A DNA stretch of 64,000 nt. It comes from Cornus controversa. Its lineage: Eukaryota; Streptophyta; Magnoliopsida; Cornales; Cornaceae. A program made the position numbers and the translations under genes. Numbering within the stretch: the first letter of the stretch is position 1; the number at the start of each line of letters is the position of its first letter. Below the pieces are notes generated by a model. That model did not search any database and was not told the origin of the DNA. It was given only the letters and a program-made list of their open reading frames with translations. Positions 33,861 to 45,231 of the stretch are shown here, piece after piece. The stretch covers positions 51,808,033 to 51,872,032 of the forward strand of contig CM048845.1 of NCBI GenBank assembly GCA_026545225.1, given 5' to 3'.

Positions 33861-34386
33861 TGTAATCACCCGCAAGGTGGATTGCCGGGGTATGTCAGGA
33901 TTGCTGTCGGGGCATATCACTATTGCTCAATCCCACATCGCTTGGGTGTGGAGAAGGGGATGTGCTTATATGTAGTATGTTCTCTTCAAATGGTATAAGG
34001 CCTTTTGGGATAAAACCCAAGAGCAAAACATGCGGGCTTAGGCCTAAAGCGGACAATATCATACCATGTGTTGGAACAGGGTATTACAGTTGGTATCAGA
34101 GCCTGAACCTAGCCGAAAGTGTGCCGATGAGGACATCGACCTCATAGGGGGGTGGATTGTAATCACCTACAAGGTGGATTGTTGGGGCATGTCAAGATTG
34201 CTATCGGAGCATATTAGGATTGCTCAATCCCACATCGTCTGGGTGTGGAGAAGGGGATGTGCTTATATGTAACATGTTCTCTTCAAATGGTATGATGCCT
34301 TTTGGGGTAAAATTGAAGAGCAAAATCTTGCGGGCTTAGGCCCAAAGTGAACAATATAATACCATGTGTTGGAGTGGGGTATTACA
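33861..34386 (+). mobile_element. TRIM retroelement, complete, variant 5' LTR part
   Basis: LTRs are 33861-34088 (228 bases) and 34158-34386 (229 bases). They are joined by 69 bases with primer site TTGGTATCAGAGCC at 34090 and purine tract AGGGGGGTGGAT before 34158. The first 70 bases of each LTR (TGTAATCACC.. AAGGTGGATTG) differ from the other TRIM copies, while the rest matches, so this is a distinct subfamily. Flanks TTTAC and CTTGC do not match. The left side is J protein sequence and the right side is Gypsy gag, so the TRIM marks a junction. Confidence 0.88.
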
Positions 34387-34592
34387 CTTGCCATATGCTA
34401 TCCAAATCAAAGCTCTGTTAACACCTCATTGGCCTACAACCAATATTGATTCACACCAGCCTCTCCAAATTTGAATTGTGAAGCGACCAATGTGCTCTAG
34501 TGTTGGCTGATTTCCCTCTCCACTAAATGTAGCAAAGTTAGGGATCTTGTATCCAGTAGGATACTCTAATAAATCATATTCATTTGGATAAG
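34387..34592 (-). pseudogene. Gypsy gag fragment of element F, distal side of solo LTR L
   Basis: The minus strand from 34592 downward reads YPNEYDLLEYPTGYKIPNF and SGEGNQPTLEHIGRFTIQ, a pattern found near the N-terminus of plant Gypsy Gag. It is in frame with the gag sequence beyond solo LTR L (RPTFRKPYP across the joint). The reading is lost near 34470 before the TRIM. Confidence 0.6.
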
Positions 34593-34778
34593 TGATAAGT
34601 GTTCATTTCTATGCATTTGAACCCTCTTTATTGCATATGTTAGTTCCGTTTTTGCGTTTACCGGGATACGTTTACGGTGTTTTTGTAGTTTTGATGTTTT
34701 GCAGGTCTTGTAGTAAAAGGAGCAAAATTTGAGACTTTTTGCAGTTCAAGAGAAAAATCAGAAATTGCAGCCAAAGGC

Positions 34779-34913
34779 ATCTCGATCAATCGAGATGTTG
34801 ATCTCGATTAATCGAAATCTCGATTGATCGAGATCTCATTTCGATTGATCGAAATCTCGATCAATCGAGATCCAATCTCGATCAATCGAGATCCAATCTC
34901 GATTGATCGAGAT
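34779..34913. repeat. Cluster of seven ATCTCGAT-NN-ATCGAGAT palindromes
   Basis: Seven units, from perfect (ATCTCGATCAATCGAGAT) to near-perfect, fill 135 bases. Each is an 8+8 inverted repeat around a CA, TG or TA centre. Any pair can also fold together. The array sits in the 5' third of solo LTR L. No function is shown by the sequence alone. Confidence 0.9.
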
Positions 34914-35049
34914 TCTGCAGAAGCCACTTGCCCACTTGCTCACCTGTTTTCCCACTTGCAACAAAATCCCCCTTTTTGCACGACTTAGGGGGATTGTCTG
35001 ACTTGAACAGGACCCTTGGGGACCTTCTTGATATAATGGATATATATAT

Positions 35050-35050
<1 letters not shown>

Positions 35051-35083
<33 letters not shown>
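35051..35083. repeat. (TA)n microsatellite
   Basis: A TA run inside solo LTR L that creates several spurious short open frames (YIYIYI). Confidence 0.95.
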
Positions 35084-35085
<2 letters not shown>

Positions 35086-36072
35086 TGGGCCCCAAGGTTG
35101 AAAAGGAGGCCATAAAGCACACAAAGAGGCCATTTTGAGGGATATCTCTCACACACATCAGACATACCAAAGGAGAGACATTCGGGAGAGAGAGGAGGAA
35201 GCTGAACCAGACCTTGAAGCTTCAATTTCTCCATCAATGGAAGGGTGCAAGGCTGCCATGACCAACTAACTCCTCTACTAGGGTGTGGTTGAAACACCTA
35301 ACCATGTAAACTTGTTCATTTTTGTAGCAATTTTGGGATTTGTTTTTAAATGTTGATTATTTAGCCTAGTGACCATGTACACTAATACATCTCTTATATA
35401 TATTCGTTGGATTTTGGTTTTATTCTTGTCTTAGAGTAGAATCTATCTTGTGAATGCACAACATTTGTTTCTTCCACAAGAAGGGCAAATGATGGCTAAG
35501 TAATGGTACTTTAAATGTATGTGTGGTGCTTGCTTGTATAAACCATGCCAAGATAAGGTAGTTTGGATGCATTTAGTTGTAGGTTCACTTAGAAAGTAGG
35601 GTAATTAGTTAGGTTGAAGAACTATACTTGTTGAAGATGGATTATGATAGGTTGGTGCTCACATTAATCTTTTGATATGTCATTGAGGTCACAAGCCTAA
35701 TGACATTGTTAGGCATTTAGTTGATGAATCCCAAGGTTGCTACACTTATGAACTTGTGAATGGCTAGTGGTGGAAACCACCCCTAGTTCTCTCTCTATAA
35801 CTTCTATCTTTAATTTATGTTTTATTTTATGTCATTTAATTTTCAGCACTTTATCATAAAAACATAAAAACAAATTCTTTTAAATCGAATTAGATGAAGT
35901 CTTGATAGCTTAACAAAACAGCCAAATGCAGTCTCTGTGGGTTCGACCCCTACTCATCACTTTACTAATTTTAGTAGAGTATTAGTAGGTATTTATAAAT
36001 TCTCTTTTGTCGAGGTGTAAAACAACAACGACAATATTACATATTATTTTATCATGTTTTGCACGCCGAACA

Positions 36073-36800
36073 ATAAGGTTTCCTAAATGTGGGTCGAATA
36101 GTCCTTCTTAATCCTAAGGCTCAATAAATGTCATCAAATCAATTTTCTAGCACATTTGAATTTATCGGTTGTTCATGTTCTAGCCACCTAAGTGGTTAAT
36201 TATTTTCCATCTGCCCCTGTGTGCAAGAGTGATCGGAGGGCCTTGTCTTCTTTCCCACTGGGGATCATCCCCAAGGTCAATAAGGCCCGTGGGATTATTT
36301 CGAGTATGTACCTAATGTTGTTCAGGCAGCCGTCTAACTATAGTCTCGATTGATGGCTGGTTTTCAGCCTCACCAAGTAGAGAACTACTAGACAGCAAGT
36401 TTCTTTGCACAGAAGGTTGAGGCAGGGGTAGGATTGTCCCTTTAGTTTTTTAATAGCCTGTTGAACCTTTGGCTGGAGAGGAGATGCTTGGGCGTTGGAG
36501 CCCTGAATGGTCAATCAACCGTGGGTGGTCGACTACCTTGTGAATTCGTTCATTCGATCATTAGTTTGGGTGATCTTTTCATCTAGTCATTCAAAACAAC
36601 TGCTGATTTGGACATGCATTTCATGCATAGCATCCATTAAGACTGCCAGATCTAATGGACTGGTCATAGGATCTCCCACATGCTAAGGAACTTCTTCCTC
36701 CTGCTCATCATCACTAGTGGCTAAGCTTCGCGTAAACCTTAGCTTAGGTGGCATATTCTCAATTTTTTAGTACTTCCTAGGTCCAACTGGATGTGCCAAA
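36073..36800 (-). pseudogene. Element F: primer-site region and gag N-terminal part
   Basis: On the minus strand, TATTTTGGCACATCCAGTTGG at about 36800-36781 is the leader and primer-site region. A start follows at about 36755 (MPPKLRFTRS, then SDDEQEEE). The rest is a degenerate Gag N-terminus with stops, and from about 36110 it joins the RPTFRKP segment. It matches the plus-strand F copy at 13274-14234 in leader and start. Solo LTR L interrupts it at 36073. Confidence 0.55.
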
Positions 36801-36803
36801 ATA

Positions 36804-37648
36804 TGTTCAGTTATAAATCAATTAGTTGGTAGGCTGATTGCTTACAGTTGTGTTAGAGTTGTGGTGTCAGCTCGATGTAAACAGTTTGATCGAACACAAG
36901 TATCTCCTTTGGAAGTTTTGTTGGATCAGGCGATTAGCTAGGGAGAGAGAATACGAAACTCCCTATTGAGTTCTTTCTTTGCCTCAATTAAGAGGACTTT
37001 TAACCGTGTGCAAAGAATTACAAGACTGAATCGTATAAGGAAGGAGGTAGAAGGAGGGAGATAGAAGGAGGGAGGTAGAAAGTGAGGGAGAATTAGACTG
37101 ACGGACGAATTAGAGGAGGCCTAGAGCAAGAAAATTGAGAGAGATGTAGATCAAATAAGAAATAGAGTAATATTCTGGGAGAATATTATGAGAGAGATAG
37201 ATTGCACGTGATGCAATTGTATAATTGTGGTTGTGAGAACCCTTAAAACAGAGTTCTGTTCATTTATTTATAGAAGAAAAAGAAGTACATCACTTGCATT
37301 TAATCCTAAATTACATGATAATTATGGAAATAAAGTAATAAAGGAGGCACATTATTGGTACTTCATCAACTTCTTTATGCAAGAGTCCATATTCAGCCCA
37401 AAGTTGTCCCATGCAGTCTTTCCTCTCACAGAGTCCATGCTCAATCCCTTTTCCTAATGCAGCCAAAACTCATTGGAGTCCTTATTTATGAAGAGTTCAT
37501 CAGTACTTAGACTCAATCTAGAGTCCATGTTTAGTTAAGTCTTCCATTATAGCCGAAATTCGTAAGGGTCCCTTCATCAGCCTTTCCACAGTATGGAGTC
37601 CAAGTAATTTTACATCACTTGTATTTATCCTATAAGATCAAATGACAC

Positions 37649-37684
<36 letters not shown>

Positions 37685-37790
37685 GTATGTGTATAGATGC
37701 ATATATAGATATGTCGTGCAGATGATTAGATAGGTGTGTGTTTGTTCCTAGGTGCCTAGGCGCCGATTACTTCTGTTAGGACAACTTTGC
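36804..37790 (-). mobile_element. Element F: LTR, minus strand
   Basis: The LTR end lies at 36804 (minus strand ...AACTGAACA). It matches in inverted order 9526-9773 and 7600-7811. A purine-rich repeat 'GGAAGGAGGTAGAAGGAGGG' at about 37040-37085 is expanded relative to the other copy. CTATAAATAAATGAAC on the minus strand near 37265 is a candidate TATA region. The (TA)n at 37641-37680 is near the outer end, which I could not define. Confidence 0.55.
37641..37680. repeat. (TA)n microsatellite
   Basis: A pure TA run near the outer part of the minus-strand F LTR. Confidence 0.95.
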
Positions 37791-38310
37791 TCCAATATCG
37801 GCCCTTTAGAGTTTTACTCCCCAGAGGACTCTTTGTCAGCCATCTTATAACAACTTTTATCCTTGTCTACCAAGTGGCACGAAGTTTTGTTGCCAACAAC
37901 GTTAGAGCTAAGGTTCAACCATGCATGACACAAAGTTTCATTTTCGACCGTAGACCAATTGGGATTCCAGAAAGTCAGTTGCTTTCTGGGAGGTTGGGAT
38001 AAACTAGATTGTGGCACTTTAGTAGCACCAAATTAGGATGGTTGATGAGATAAAAATTGTGATTTGAATGGTGGTTATGAGTAAGATGGAAAGCTAGTAT
38101 TATTTCTATCAAATACTAAAAACTCATGACTTGATTATTGAGTTGGGGGTAGTATGGTGATCGGTTATGCCTGGAATTGGATTCATGAGTATATAAAAAA
38201 TAATAAAGATAGAGATAATAAAAAATATTTGTAACTTGAAGGAGTGGAGAAGATAGATAAATTTGATGTGAGGTGAATGACAACGAGATTGATGTATTTA
38301 TAGAGGTGAA
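37791..38310 (-). pseudogene. SANT/Myb-like transposon-associated ORF remnant with 5' region
   Basis: The minus strand from 38017 to 37814 reads QPPRKQLTFWNPNWSTVENE followed by LCHAWLNLSSN. This resembles the Myb/SANT-like domain of PIF/Harbinger ORF1 proteins and their plant relatives. The rest of the domain is shifted out of frame. Upstream on the same strand, CTATAAATACATC at about 38300 looks like a TATA box followed by a pyrimidine-rich leader and MNPIPGITDHH at about 38186. Stops separate that start from the domain. It is probably a dead copy; the identification is tentative. Confidence 0.35.
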
Positions 38311-38478
38311 TAGAAAGAAAATACTTATTTTCACATTTTTAAAAAAAATTTATTTATTGCTGTGCAATATAATCGTTCAGTGCCAAAACCGTTTCATCGT
38401 TGACGTAAAAAAAAAAAAAAAATGAGGGAGGAGGGGTGTGGGCTGGCTTCACGCACTTTGAGAGCCCATGTTGAAGCT

Positions 38479-38479
<1 letters not shown>

Positions 38480-38525
<46 letters not shown>
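38480..38525. repeat. (TA)n microsatellite
   Basis: A pure TA run between the SANT-like remnant and the duplicated gene fragment. Confidence 0.95.
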
Positions 38526-38529
<4 letters not shown>

Positions 38530-38783
38530 GGCTGTATGGGAAAATAAAGTTGAACTTCACTAATTTCAAGAGTAGCCCATTACTGCACCATGTGTTATAC
38601 TATTATACCTAATTTGTCTATGATTGTGCTTAAGTTTGATCATAGTCAGCTGTAGAACACAAAGTATGCTAATATTGAGATTAATAATTGCATAATATTT
38701 AATCAAATAAATTGAAACAAGTCAATTTAATTTGTTAAACGAAAGCTGTAATCAAATTAATTGAAACATAATTTAAAATTATT

Positions 38784-39020
38784 TTACAAAACCCATTCAT
38801 CCTTCTCTAATTCTGGATCAACCCATGTTGCACAACTGTATTTCAAAGCCTGAACCTCTCGTTCTTGTAAACGGATGTAAGCTCTACTATCCAAAATTTT
38901 CCCAATTCCCTCGCTATTGCTTCAGGATCACACGTTCCCGCAACTATTATTTCATCATCACGGTCAAATCGATGAAAGACTTTATCAACTCTTACAAATT
39001 AAGTTCCAAACAAGAAAAAG
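38784..39020 (-). pseudogene. C-terminal exon fragment of an unidentified protein, copy 1
   Basis: On the minus strand, phrases read LVRVDKVFHRFDRDDEIIVA, CDPEAIARELG, then in a shifted frame ILDSRAYIRLQEREVQALK, SCATWVDPELEKDEWVL and a TAA at 38784-38786. These are charged, codon-like phrases that end cleanly, as in a last exon. About 50 codons present in the second copy (62045-62203) are missing between CDPEAIAREL and the SRAYI phrase. I do not recognise the protein. Confidence 0.45.
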
Positions 39021-39080
39021 TCAAAGGGCACTTCATTTTTATAAACAATTTATCAATGCTTGTAAAAGAGAGCTGGTATT

Positions 39081-40459
39081 TGATGTTGTTTTAAGATGGT
39101 TAAATAACTTGCAAGTGTACGAATCTATTGAAGTATAGATCGGCAAGAATGAGGTCGAACCCAAGGGAATGCTTTGAGAAGAAAAACTAATACAAATTCA
39201 AATTAATTTAAAACTAATCTAGTTTAAATAAAAAGTCGATTGATTTGAGAGATTAAACTAACAAGCAAATAAAATAACACAATTGAAATCAAATAGAGAA
39301 AATAACTAAGGTTTTGGATTCCACCACCATTAAATCCATGAAGCTTCTAATATTCATTTATTAATCCCCAAATTTAGAGTAGCAATCAAGAAATCAATCT
39401 ATTGCTCACTCAAGATTTAACAATAAAGCACTATGAAAAATATATAAAAAAGGTAGATTTTCCTTCGCTTCACTAGTATAAAATTCTAAGCATCTTATGT
39501 ATCCAATTTAATGAAAAACATAAGATCAAAGATTATCACTTTTAAGAAATACAAACCAGAAATACAAACCCAAGCTTAGATTAATTATAATACTTTCTAA
39601 CTATTACATATACATGATATAGATGGTGAAAGAACTATAAAATAATTAATCACAAGAAGCGAAAATCATAAGCAATTAAATCATACACATGGGAATCAAT
39701 TAATGAACAAAATAACTTCACTTCATTAATGGAGGTTTCCTTTTCAACCCCAGTTGAGGAGTTTAGTTACACGTGGTAGAAGAAGAAGATAACAAAATAA
39801 TAAAAGACATAATGAATAAATAAAACCCGGATTGTCTCTGTCTTCTCTGTCCTGGCCTCCACTTCTTTTCTCCTCCAAAATAGCCTCCAATTCACCTCTT
39901 TATACCCTAAGAGAATACATAAAGTCCTAATCCAATTAGGAGATAATTAGGGTTTTCCCGTAGCCCTAAATAGGTATATTTTTCTGCTGACATTCGGTCC
40001 AAGTTTTGACCTAATAGAAGTCCGATTCACGAAATTTACGTGAAATACAAAAGTGTCCAGAATTGAATTTCGTTCAACTAACATTGGAATTAAGTCGAAT
40101 TGATGCTCAAAAATAAGACTTTAGGTCCACTTTCCAAACGGAATTAAAACTGGATTAAGTGCAAAATTGGGCTTCAGGCCCATAACCTCCTTAAACAGTT
40201 GCAATTCTCTTGGACCACTTTATTGGGCTGTTTTGAGTTGAAATATGGAGTTGAATGGACCCATTTGATGTAGGCTTCATATAACCTTCTTGGATATCAT
40301 CTTTAAAAACCCAAAATCATGGTTTTATCTGAAATAATCATTAAGGCCCTGAAAAAGACAGAAAACACAAAAGTAGAGTAAAATCACATATAAACTATCA
40401 CTAAGAGAATAAAGTATGTAAATTAAGAGGCTATAATGCGTAACATTCAACGCTAATCA
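39081..40459 (-). repeat. 3' LTR of the Athila-like element
   Basis: It is 1379 bases, TGATGTTGTTTTAAG...AACGCTAATCA on the plus strand. It is closely matched by the other LTR and preserves the empty TRIM site CTTCTAATATTCATTT at about 39350. Confidence 0.9.
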
Positions 40460-42443
40460 CACCCCCAAACTTACATATTGCTAGTCCCTTAGCAATAGAA
40501 TAAAATGAAACTAGAACAAAGAAAACTAACTAAACACAAACTAAACTACCCAACTCCTCTTTCGTAGGAGAAATGATTACATTTAGCATATGCAACAAGC
40601 CTTTGAACCCCTAGGTTCCCCCTAGTGGACGAGTTATAGTCTCGTGAGGGTTTCCAGAATCGTTACCCACAAACATTCAAATTTTCTGTTTAAACATTAA
40701 TTAAGAAGAAGAATACAATATATAGCTACAAACTTGCATCCAAGGACAACTTCAAATTTTCAAATTCCATAATTCAAAGTAATGGTCCCCACACATAATT
40801 CACATCAACATATTTCAAAATAATCAATTGTAATCTCCTCGTGAAAAGTGAACTAGTAGTCATCTCATGTAGCATAACTCAGCTTCGAATATATTAAGTC
40901 ACATACTCCTTCAACTCACTAGCTCCCCTTATTGAAATCATACTTCCAAACATGAATACATACTTTTTTTTTTCATTCTTTTTATTTTTTTTCATTGCTT
41001 TATTGGTTATGAAATGGCTTGGTATATTAAGCTTTCTGAAAGATCCATATACCAAGCTTTTACTCAGTGACTCCCAAACCAAATGGCTTTAGGGCTCTAG
41101 GCGTTAAGACACCCCGAAGAACCTAATTACTCGAATCAGTCAGGCTACAAATCAAGACAACTAATGCTCATCTTTTCTCACCCTTTCACTTTTGACATGA
41201 ACACTCCGTGCTTCCTGAGGTATAGAGGCCCGGTTACTCATGAAAATGATCAAATTGATTTTCTATTCATCACATATTCTTTTTTTTTTCTTTTTTTCTT
41301 TTTTTCATTGAAGTCATGTAAATCACATCATCGATACTCATTCTCAAGGGATAGTAATTAATATCAAGAATATGTACCCCAACAACTCAAAGCCAAAGTT
41401 TACACCCCATAAAATTATGCTAGCGTGCTTGTGCATGTGAGGAAACTAAAACCAATTACTCCAAGGCATGTCAATGCAAACAATGATTAAAACCACTAAT
41501 CCAAACCACAGTTTTTAAAAATTTAAAACATACCCAAGAATTGCAAGTTAAGCACCTACATAAAGTACTAATCCCTTGAATGATGTAAAAACATCCTATC
41601 TAAAAACAAAACAAAATAAAATAATAAAAAAACAAACTTTGAAAATAATGTAACCCAAAAGTCCTAAAAATAAGTAAATTTTCATAAAAATCTCCCCCCA
41701 TTGCAATAAAGCACATAAAAAGGCATCGCCTCACCCCCAAATTTAAACTGTACATTGTCCTCAATGTACACCCAATCGAAGCATAGAGAAGGGTTAGAAC
41801 GATATTACCAGAAAATGGGAGTAGTGGCAAGAAAATAGAGCAAGCCAGTACTATGAAGGTAATGAGGCCACTCCCCCAAACTTGGATGCTACATCCTGTC
41901 AAAACAATGACTATACTCCAACGACCAAGTGAAATAACATGGGTGAAAATAAATATGAAACAGAAAGTAAAAAAAAAAAAAATTTAAAAACCTAATCTTT
42001 AGGCGAAAACTACGAGTACTACTCTTCTCCTCATTCTCTGAACTGGTGGGTCCCAATTTTCTAAGGTGTATATGTGAAAAGATATTAATCATCCAGACAC
42101 CCTAACGTATAGAGTGTAAAGGGGTTGTCTTTCTTTATTAAAGTCATACTAGGTTGAAGCAATCTCGGCAGTATTGGGTATCGAAATCAGACTCTAATAA
42201 ACTGAAATCATCAACTTTATCAATCATATCACAACTTGTAAAATTGGTACTACATACATAGTCAGAGAATGGGAGGCTATACCAGACCATCATGAATTTT
42301 TTTTTCTCTTTTTTTTTTTAAATATTAAGTACACAAAATAAAAGAAAAAAAAAACAATTGACACAAACGAAAAAATAAAAAGACACAAGTCCTAAAAATC
42401 CTAAAACGAATAATGTACAATGATGATAAAAATGGACTATAAC
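40460..42443 (-). other. Non-coding 3' region of the Athila-like element
   Basis: Nearly 2 kb between the protease stop and the 3' LTR. It holds G-rich stretches on the minus strand typical of Athila 3' regions (AAATTTGGGGGTGAGGCG at about 41730; AGTTTGGGGGAGTGG at about 41880) and several T/A homopolymer runs. I searched it for the YxDD and DD35E contexts and read none. Confidence 0.7.
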
Positions 42444-43511
42444 TCAACCTATACCTAGGATTTCTATCTTGACTTTCCATTTTTTGGTGTTGATAAAATG
42501 GACTGAATTCAATGAAACACTCACATCCAATAAAGTATTCACATCTTTACAAGCACTATCAATATCAAAATTACAGCCAAAATTAGTTAGATTTGCCTCT
42601 AAAGGGTCCTTATAACTAGCATGAATAAAAGTATCTTGATCTATACTCTCTATTAAATTTACCTCACAAATATCCTCAAAGTCTAGTGGTTGTCGGTTTA
42701 CGTTAAAAATATCAAGCTCAACCGACATATTTCCAAAAGAGAGTTTCACAACACCATTCCTACAGTTGATTAAAGCATTTGAAGTGGCTAGGAATGGATG
42801 ACCTAAGATGATAAGAATTTGGTTATTAGGATTAGCTACAGGTTGAGTGTCTAAGACAATAAAGTCTACAGGGAAGAAGAATTTATCAACCTGAATAAGC
42901 ACATCCTCAATAACACCACGAGGTACCTTAACTGAGCGATCTGCTAAGTGGAGTACCACCTTCATGGGTTTCAACTCACCAAGACCTAATTGCTCGTAAA
43001 TAGAGTAAGGCAACAAGTTGACACTCGCACCCAAGTCAAGCAAAGCTTGCTCAATTTTTTGATCACCTATGGTACATGAAATTGTAGGACATCCAGGATC
43101 CTTAAATTTAGGTGGAGTGCGATGTTGGATGATTGAGCTGACTTGCTCAGTAAGGAAGGCTTTCTTGTGCACATTCAAGCCACGTTTGACCATACACAAG
43201 TCCTTTAAAAATTTTGCATAAGAGGGGACCTGTTGAATTGCATCAAGAAATGGAATATTAATTTTGACTTGTTTAAACACTTCTATAATCTCATTATAGT
43301 GATTCCCCTTCTTAGGCTTTTGAAGTCTATGAGGATATGGTGCAATAGGAATAAAGTTTCTAACTGGTGGACTTATTTGAGATGGTGGGTCAAGACTAGG
43401 GACTTGAATTTTTGACTCAACTTCAGATGTAGTTTTGTTCTCTCTTCCTAAACTGCTAACATAGTCATCTTCAATTTTCTCATTATGTATAGGCATTTGG
43501 ACAATTATCAA
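42444..43511 (-). CDS. Retroelement aspartic protease region (Athila type), 355 codons open
   Basis: The frame is open from 43511 to a stop at 42444. It holds the segment YAKFLKDLCMVKRGLNVHKK and then the protease core: the catalytic-type motif DLGASVNLLP at about residue 160, flap-like region LADRSVKVPRGVIEDV, and ILGHPFLATSNALI, the ILG hydrophobic triad of retroviral-type proteases. DLGAS is the form usual in Athila proteases. It processes the polyprotein and is normally fused to Gag and reverse transcriptase. Here a one-base shift separates it from gag near 43535, and no polymerase follows. The N-terminal methionine is only the first one in the open frame, not a proven start. Confidence 0.75.
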   Translation of the reverse strand: MIIVQMPIHNEKIEDDYVSSLGRENKTTSEVESKIQVPSLDPPSQISPPVRNFIPIAPYPHRLQKPKKGNHYNEIIEVFKQVKINIPFLDAIQQVPSYAKFLKDLCMVKRGLNVHKKAFLTEQVSSIIQHRTPPKFKDPGCPTISCTIGDQKIEQALLDLGASVNLLPYSIYEQLGLGELKPMKVVLHLADRSVKVPRGVIEDVLIQVDKFFFPVDFIVLDTQPVANPNNQILIILGHPFLATSNALINCRNGVVKLSFGNMSVELDIFNVNRQPLDFEDICEVNLIESIDQDTFIHASYKDPLEANLTNFGCNFDIDSACKDVNTLLDVSVSLNSVHFINTKKWKVKIEILGIG

Positions 43512-43529
43512 CTTGTTTGCCCGATCTTA

Positions 43530-45231
43530 AGGTTGTAATAAAGTAAACCTCCTCATGTGAACCAGAAGTGGATTAGTCACTAATATGAAACTGGCCCTTT
43601 GGGTTAGGCACAGGTTGACTAGGAAACTTTCCTTTCTCCCTCTCTCCTACAACAGTGGCTAATTAACCTATTTGCATTTCTAACTTAGAAATTGATTGAC
43701 TAGTCTGTTGCATGAACTGTTGGAGAGTATCCACTAAAGTTGGTTTTTGTTGAGGTGGGGGAACATACAGAGGGGCATTTTGGGACATGGAAGGATATGA
43801 AAATTGTGGTTGCCCTTGGGGTTGCATAGGTTGCACCCCTTGGTTGTTCCGAGGTTGGTCTTGCCTCTAAGAAAAATTAGGGTGGTTCCTCCAATTTGGA
43901 TTGTATGTGTCAGAATAAGGGCTGTTAAATGGTTTCTTATAGGTTTTGAGTGCATTGGCTTGTTCGGCTATACACTCATGAAAAGATGCAATAGATGGAC
44001 AAGTTTTAGCCATATGAGAAACACTCTCACATAATTGATACACCTCACTAACTGCACAAACAGACGAATAACTTCTTTTACTCGTCTCTAAAGCCTCCAC
44101 TTTCCTAGTTAGACTAGCTATCATTGCACTCAAATCATTCTCCTCTCAGACCTTGTAAATTCCTCCCTTTTTGGCTTCTGAGAGCACTGATATAGAACTC
44201 CTTTCAACCCTCCCTAAGTACTCCCATTGTTGAGAGTTCTCTGACAGTGCATCAAGAAATTTCCATGCTTCATCCTCATTCTTAGGCATGAATTCTACCC
44301 CACCTCGTGACTCAATTAGTTGACGATTATAGGGTGACAAACTGTAGTAACCCTTGTGGACGGGTGTGAGTGGGCGGGTGCAAAGACAGACACTGGGCTG
44401 AGCTACCACACTGACAGGGTACAGGGTGCTTAATCCCATATCGCCTGGGTGTGGAAAAGGGGATGTGCTTATATGTAGTATGTTCTCTTCAAATGGTATG
44501 AGGCCTTTTGGGGTAAAACCCAAGAGCAAAACCGTGCGGGCTCAGGCCCAAAGCGGACAATATCATACCATGTGTTGGAGCGGGATATTACACAACCCCT
44601 CATAAAAGAATCGAACTAATTGCCACTTGGCAAAACCATGATGGGGACACTTAACGAGAATATCATTAAATTTCTCCCAACATATGTAAAACTCTTCACC
44701 TTCTTTATGAGTAAATTGCATGATATTTCGACGAAAGGAGTTAGTTTTGTGCATGAGAAAGAACTTGGTAAGGAATTTGGTGCATAACCCATTCCATGAA
44801 TTGACAGACGCGGGTTCAAGTGAGTATAACCAAGATTTTGCTTTCTCTTTCAAAGAGAATGGAAATAACCATAATTTAATTGACTCCTCAGAAATATTTT
44901 GAAATTGTAGTGTGGAGCCAATCTCTAAAAATTCCTTGACATGGAGGTATGGATCATCAGAGCTAAGACCTCTAAAAGTGGGTAGTAAATTAATTACCGT
45001 CGCCCGTATCTCAAAATGTCCCTGTTGGGTAGCGGGTAACATAATGCAAGACGGGTTTGTAATATGCACGGGAGTGTAATAGTCCTTAAGGGATTTAGTT
45101 TCAACAGGATCTGCCATGTTGGGCAAAGAAGGATCTCTAACACTAAAATTTTTCACACCCTTTTGAAAGGTTCTCTCAATCTCAAGATCTAATGTAAACA
45201 ACTCTGGATTCAGTGATCGACGACCTAACAT
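43530..45231 (-). pseudogene. Athila-like gag, split by a TRIM solo LTR
   Basis: The minus strand from 45231 (MLGRRSLNPE) encodes the Gag core: LLPTFRGLSSDDPYLHVKEF, LWLFPFSLKEKAKSWLYSLE and FTHKEGEEFYICWEKFNDIL are the conserved plant Gag phrases. Solo LTR 44343-44592 cuts it after VRFFYEGL. The C-terminal half continues with ENSQQWEYLGRVERSS, a degenerate zinc knuckle, and YNPNWRNHPNFS. Stops follow where relatives have Trp or Gln (at about 43870 and 43660), and the frame shifts before the protease. Gag packages element RNA into particles. Confidence 0.8.
44343..44592 (+). mobile_element. TRIM solo LTR inside gag
   Basis: A 250-base LTR (TGTAGTAACCC...GGGATATTACA) without internal part. 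The flanks are CAAAC and CAACC, one mismatch from a 5-bp duplication, and the gag frame resumes on both sides. It is closest to the LTRs at 46731 and 47049. Confidence 0.9.

Larger units (their letters stand above)
34593..36072 (+). mobile_element. Solo LTR L, perfect 5-bp duplication
   Basis: The stretch runs TGATAAGTGTTC...GCCGAACA, 1480 bases, flanked by ATAAG at 34588-34592 and 36073-36077. Removing it rejoins one gag reading frame on the minus strand. Near its 3' end is 'GTCTCTGTGGGTTCGACCCC', a block common at the ends of Athila/Tat-type LTRs; plus orientation is inferred from this. It contains a palindrome cluster and a (TA)n tract at 35051-35083. Confidence 0.9.

Noticed and set aside
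42444..43511. Host aspartic protease gene
   Set aside because: The DLGASVNLLP form, the adjacent gag and the flanking LTRs show a retroelement protease.
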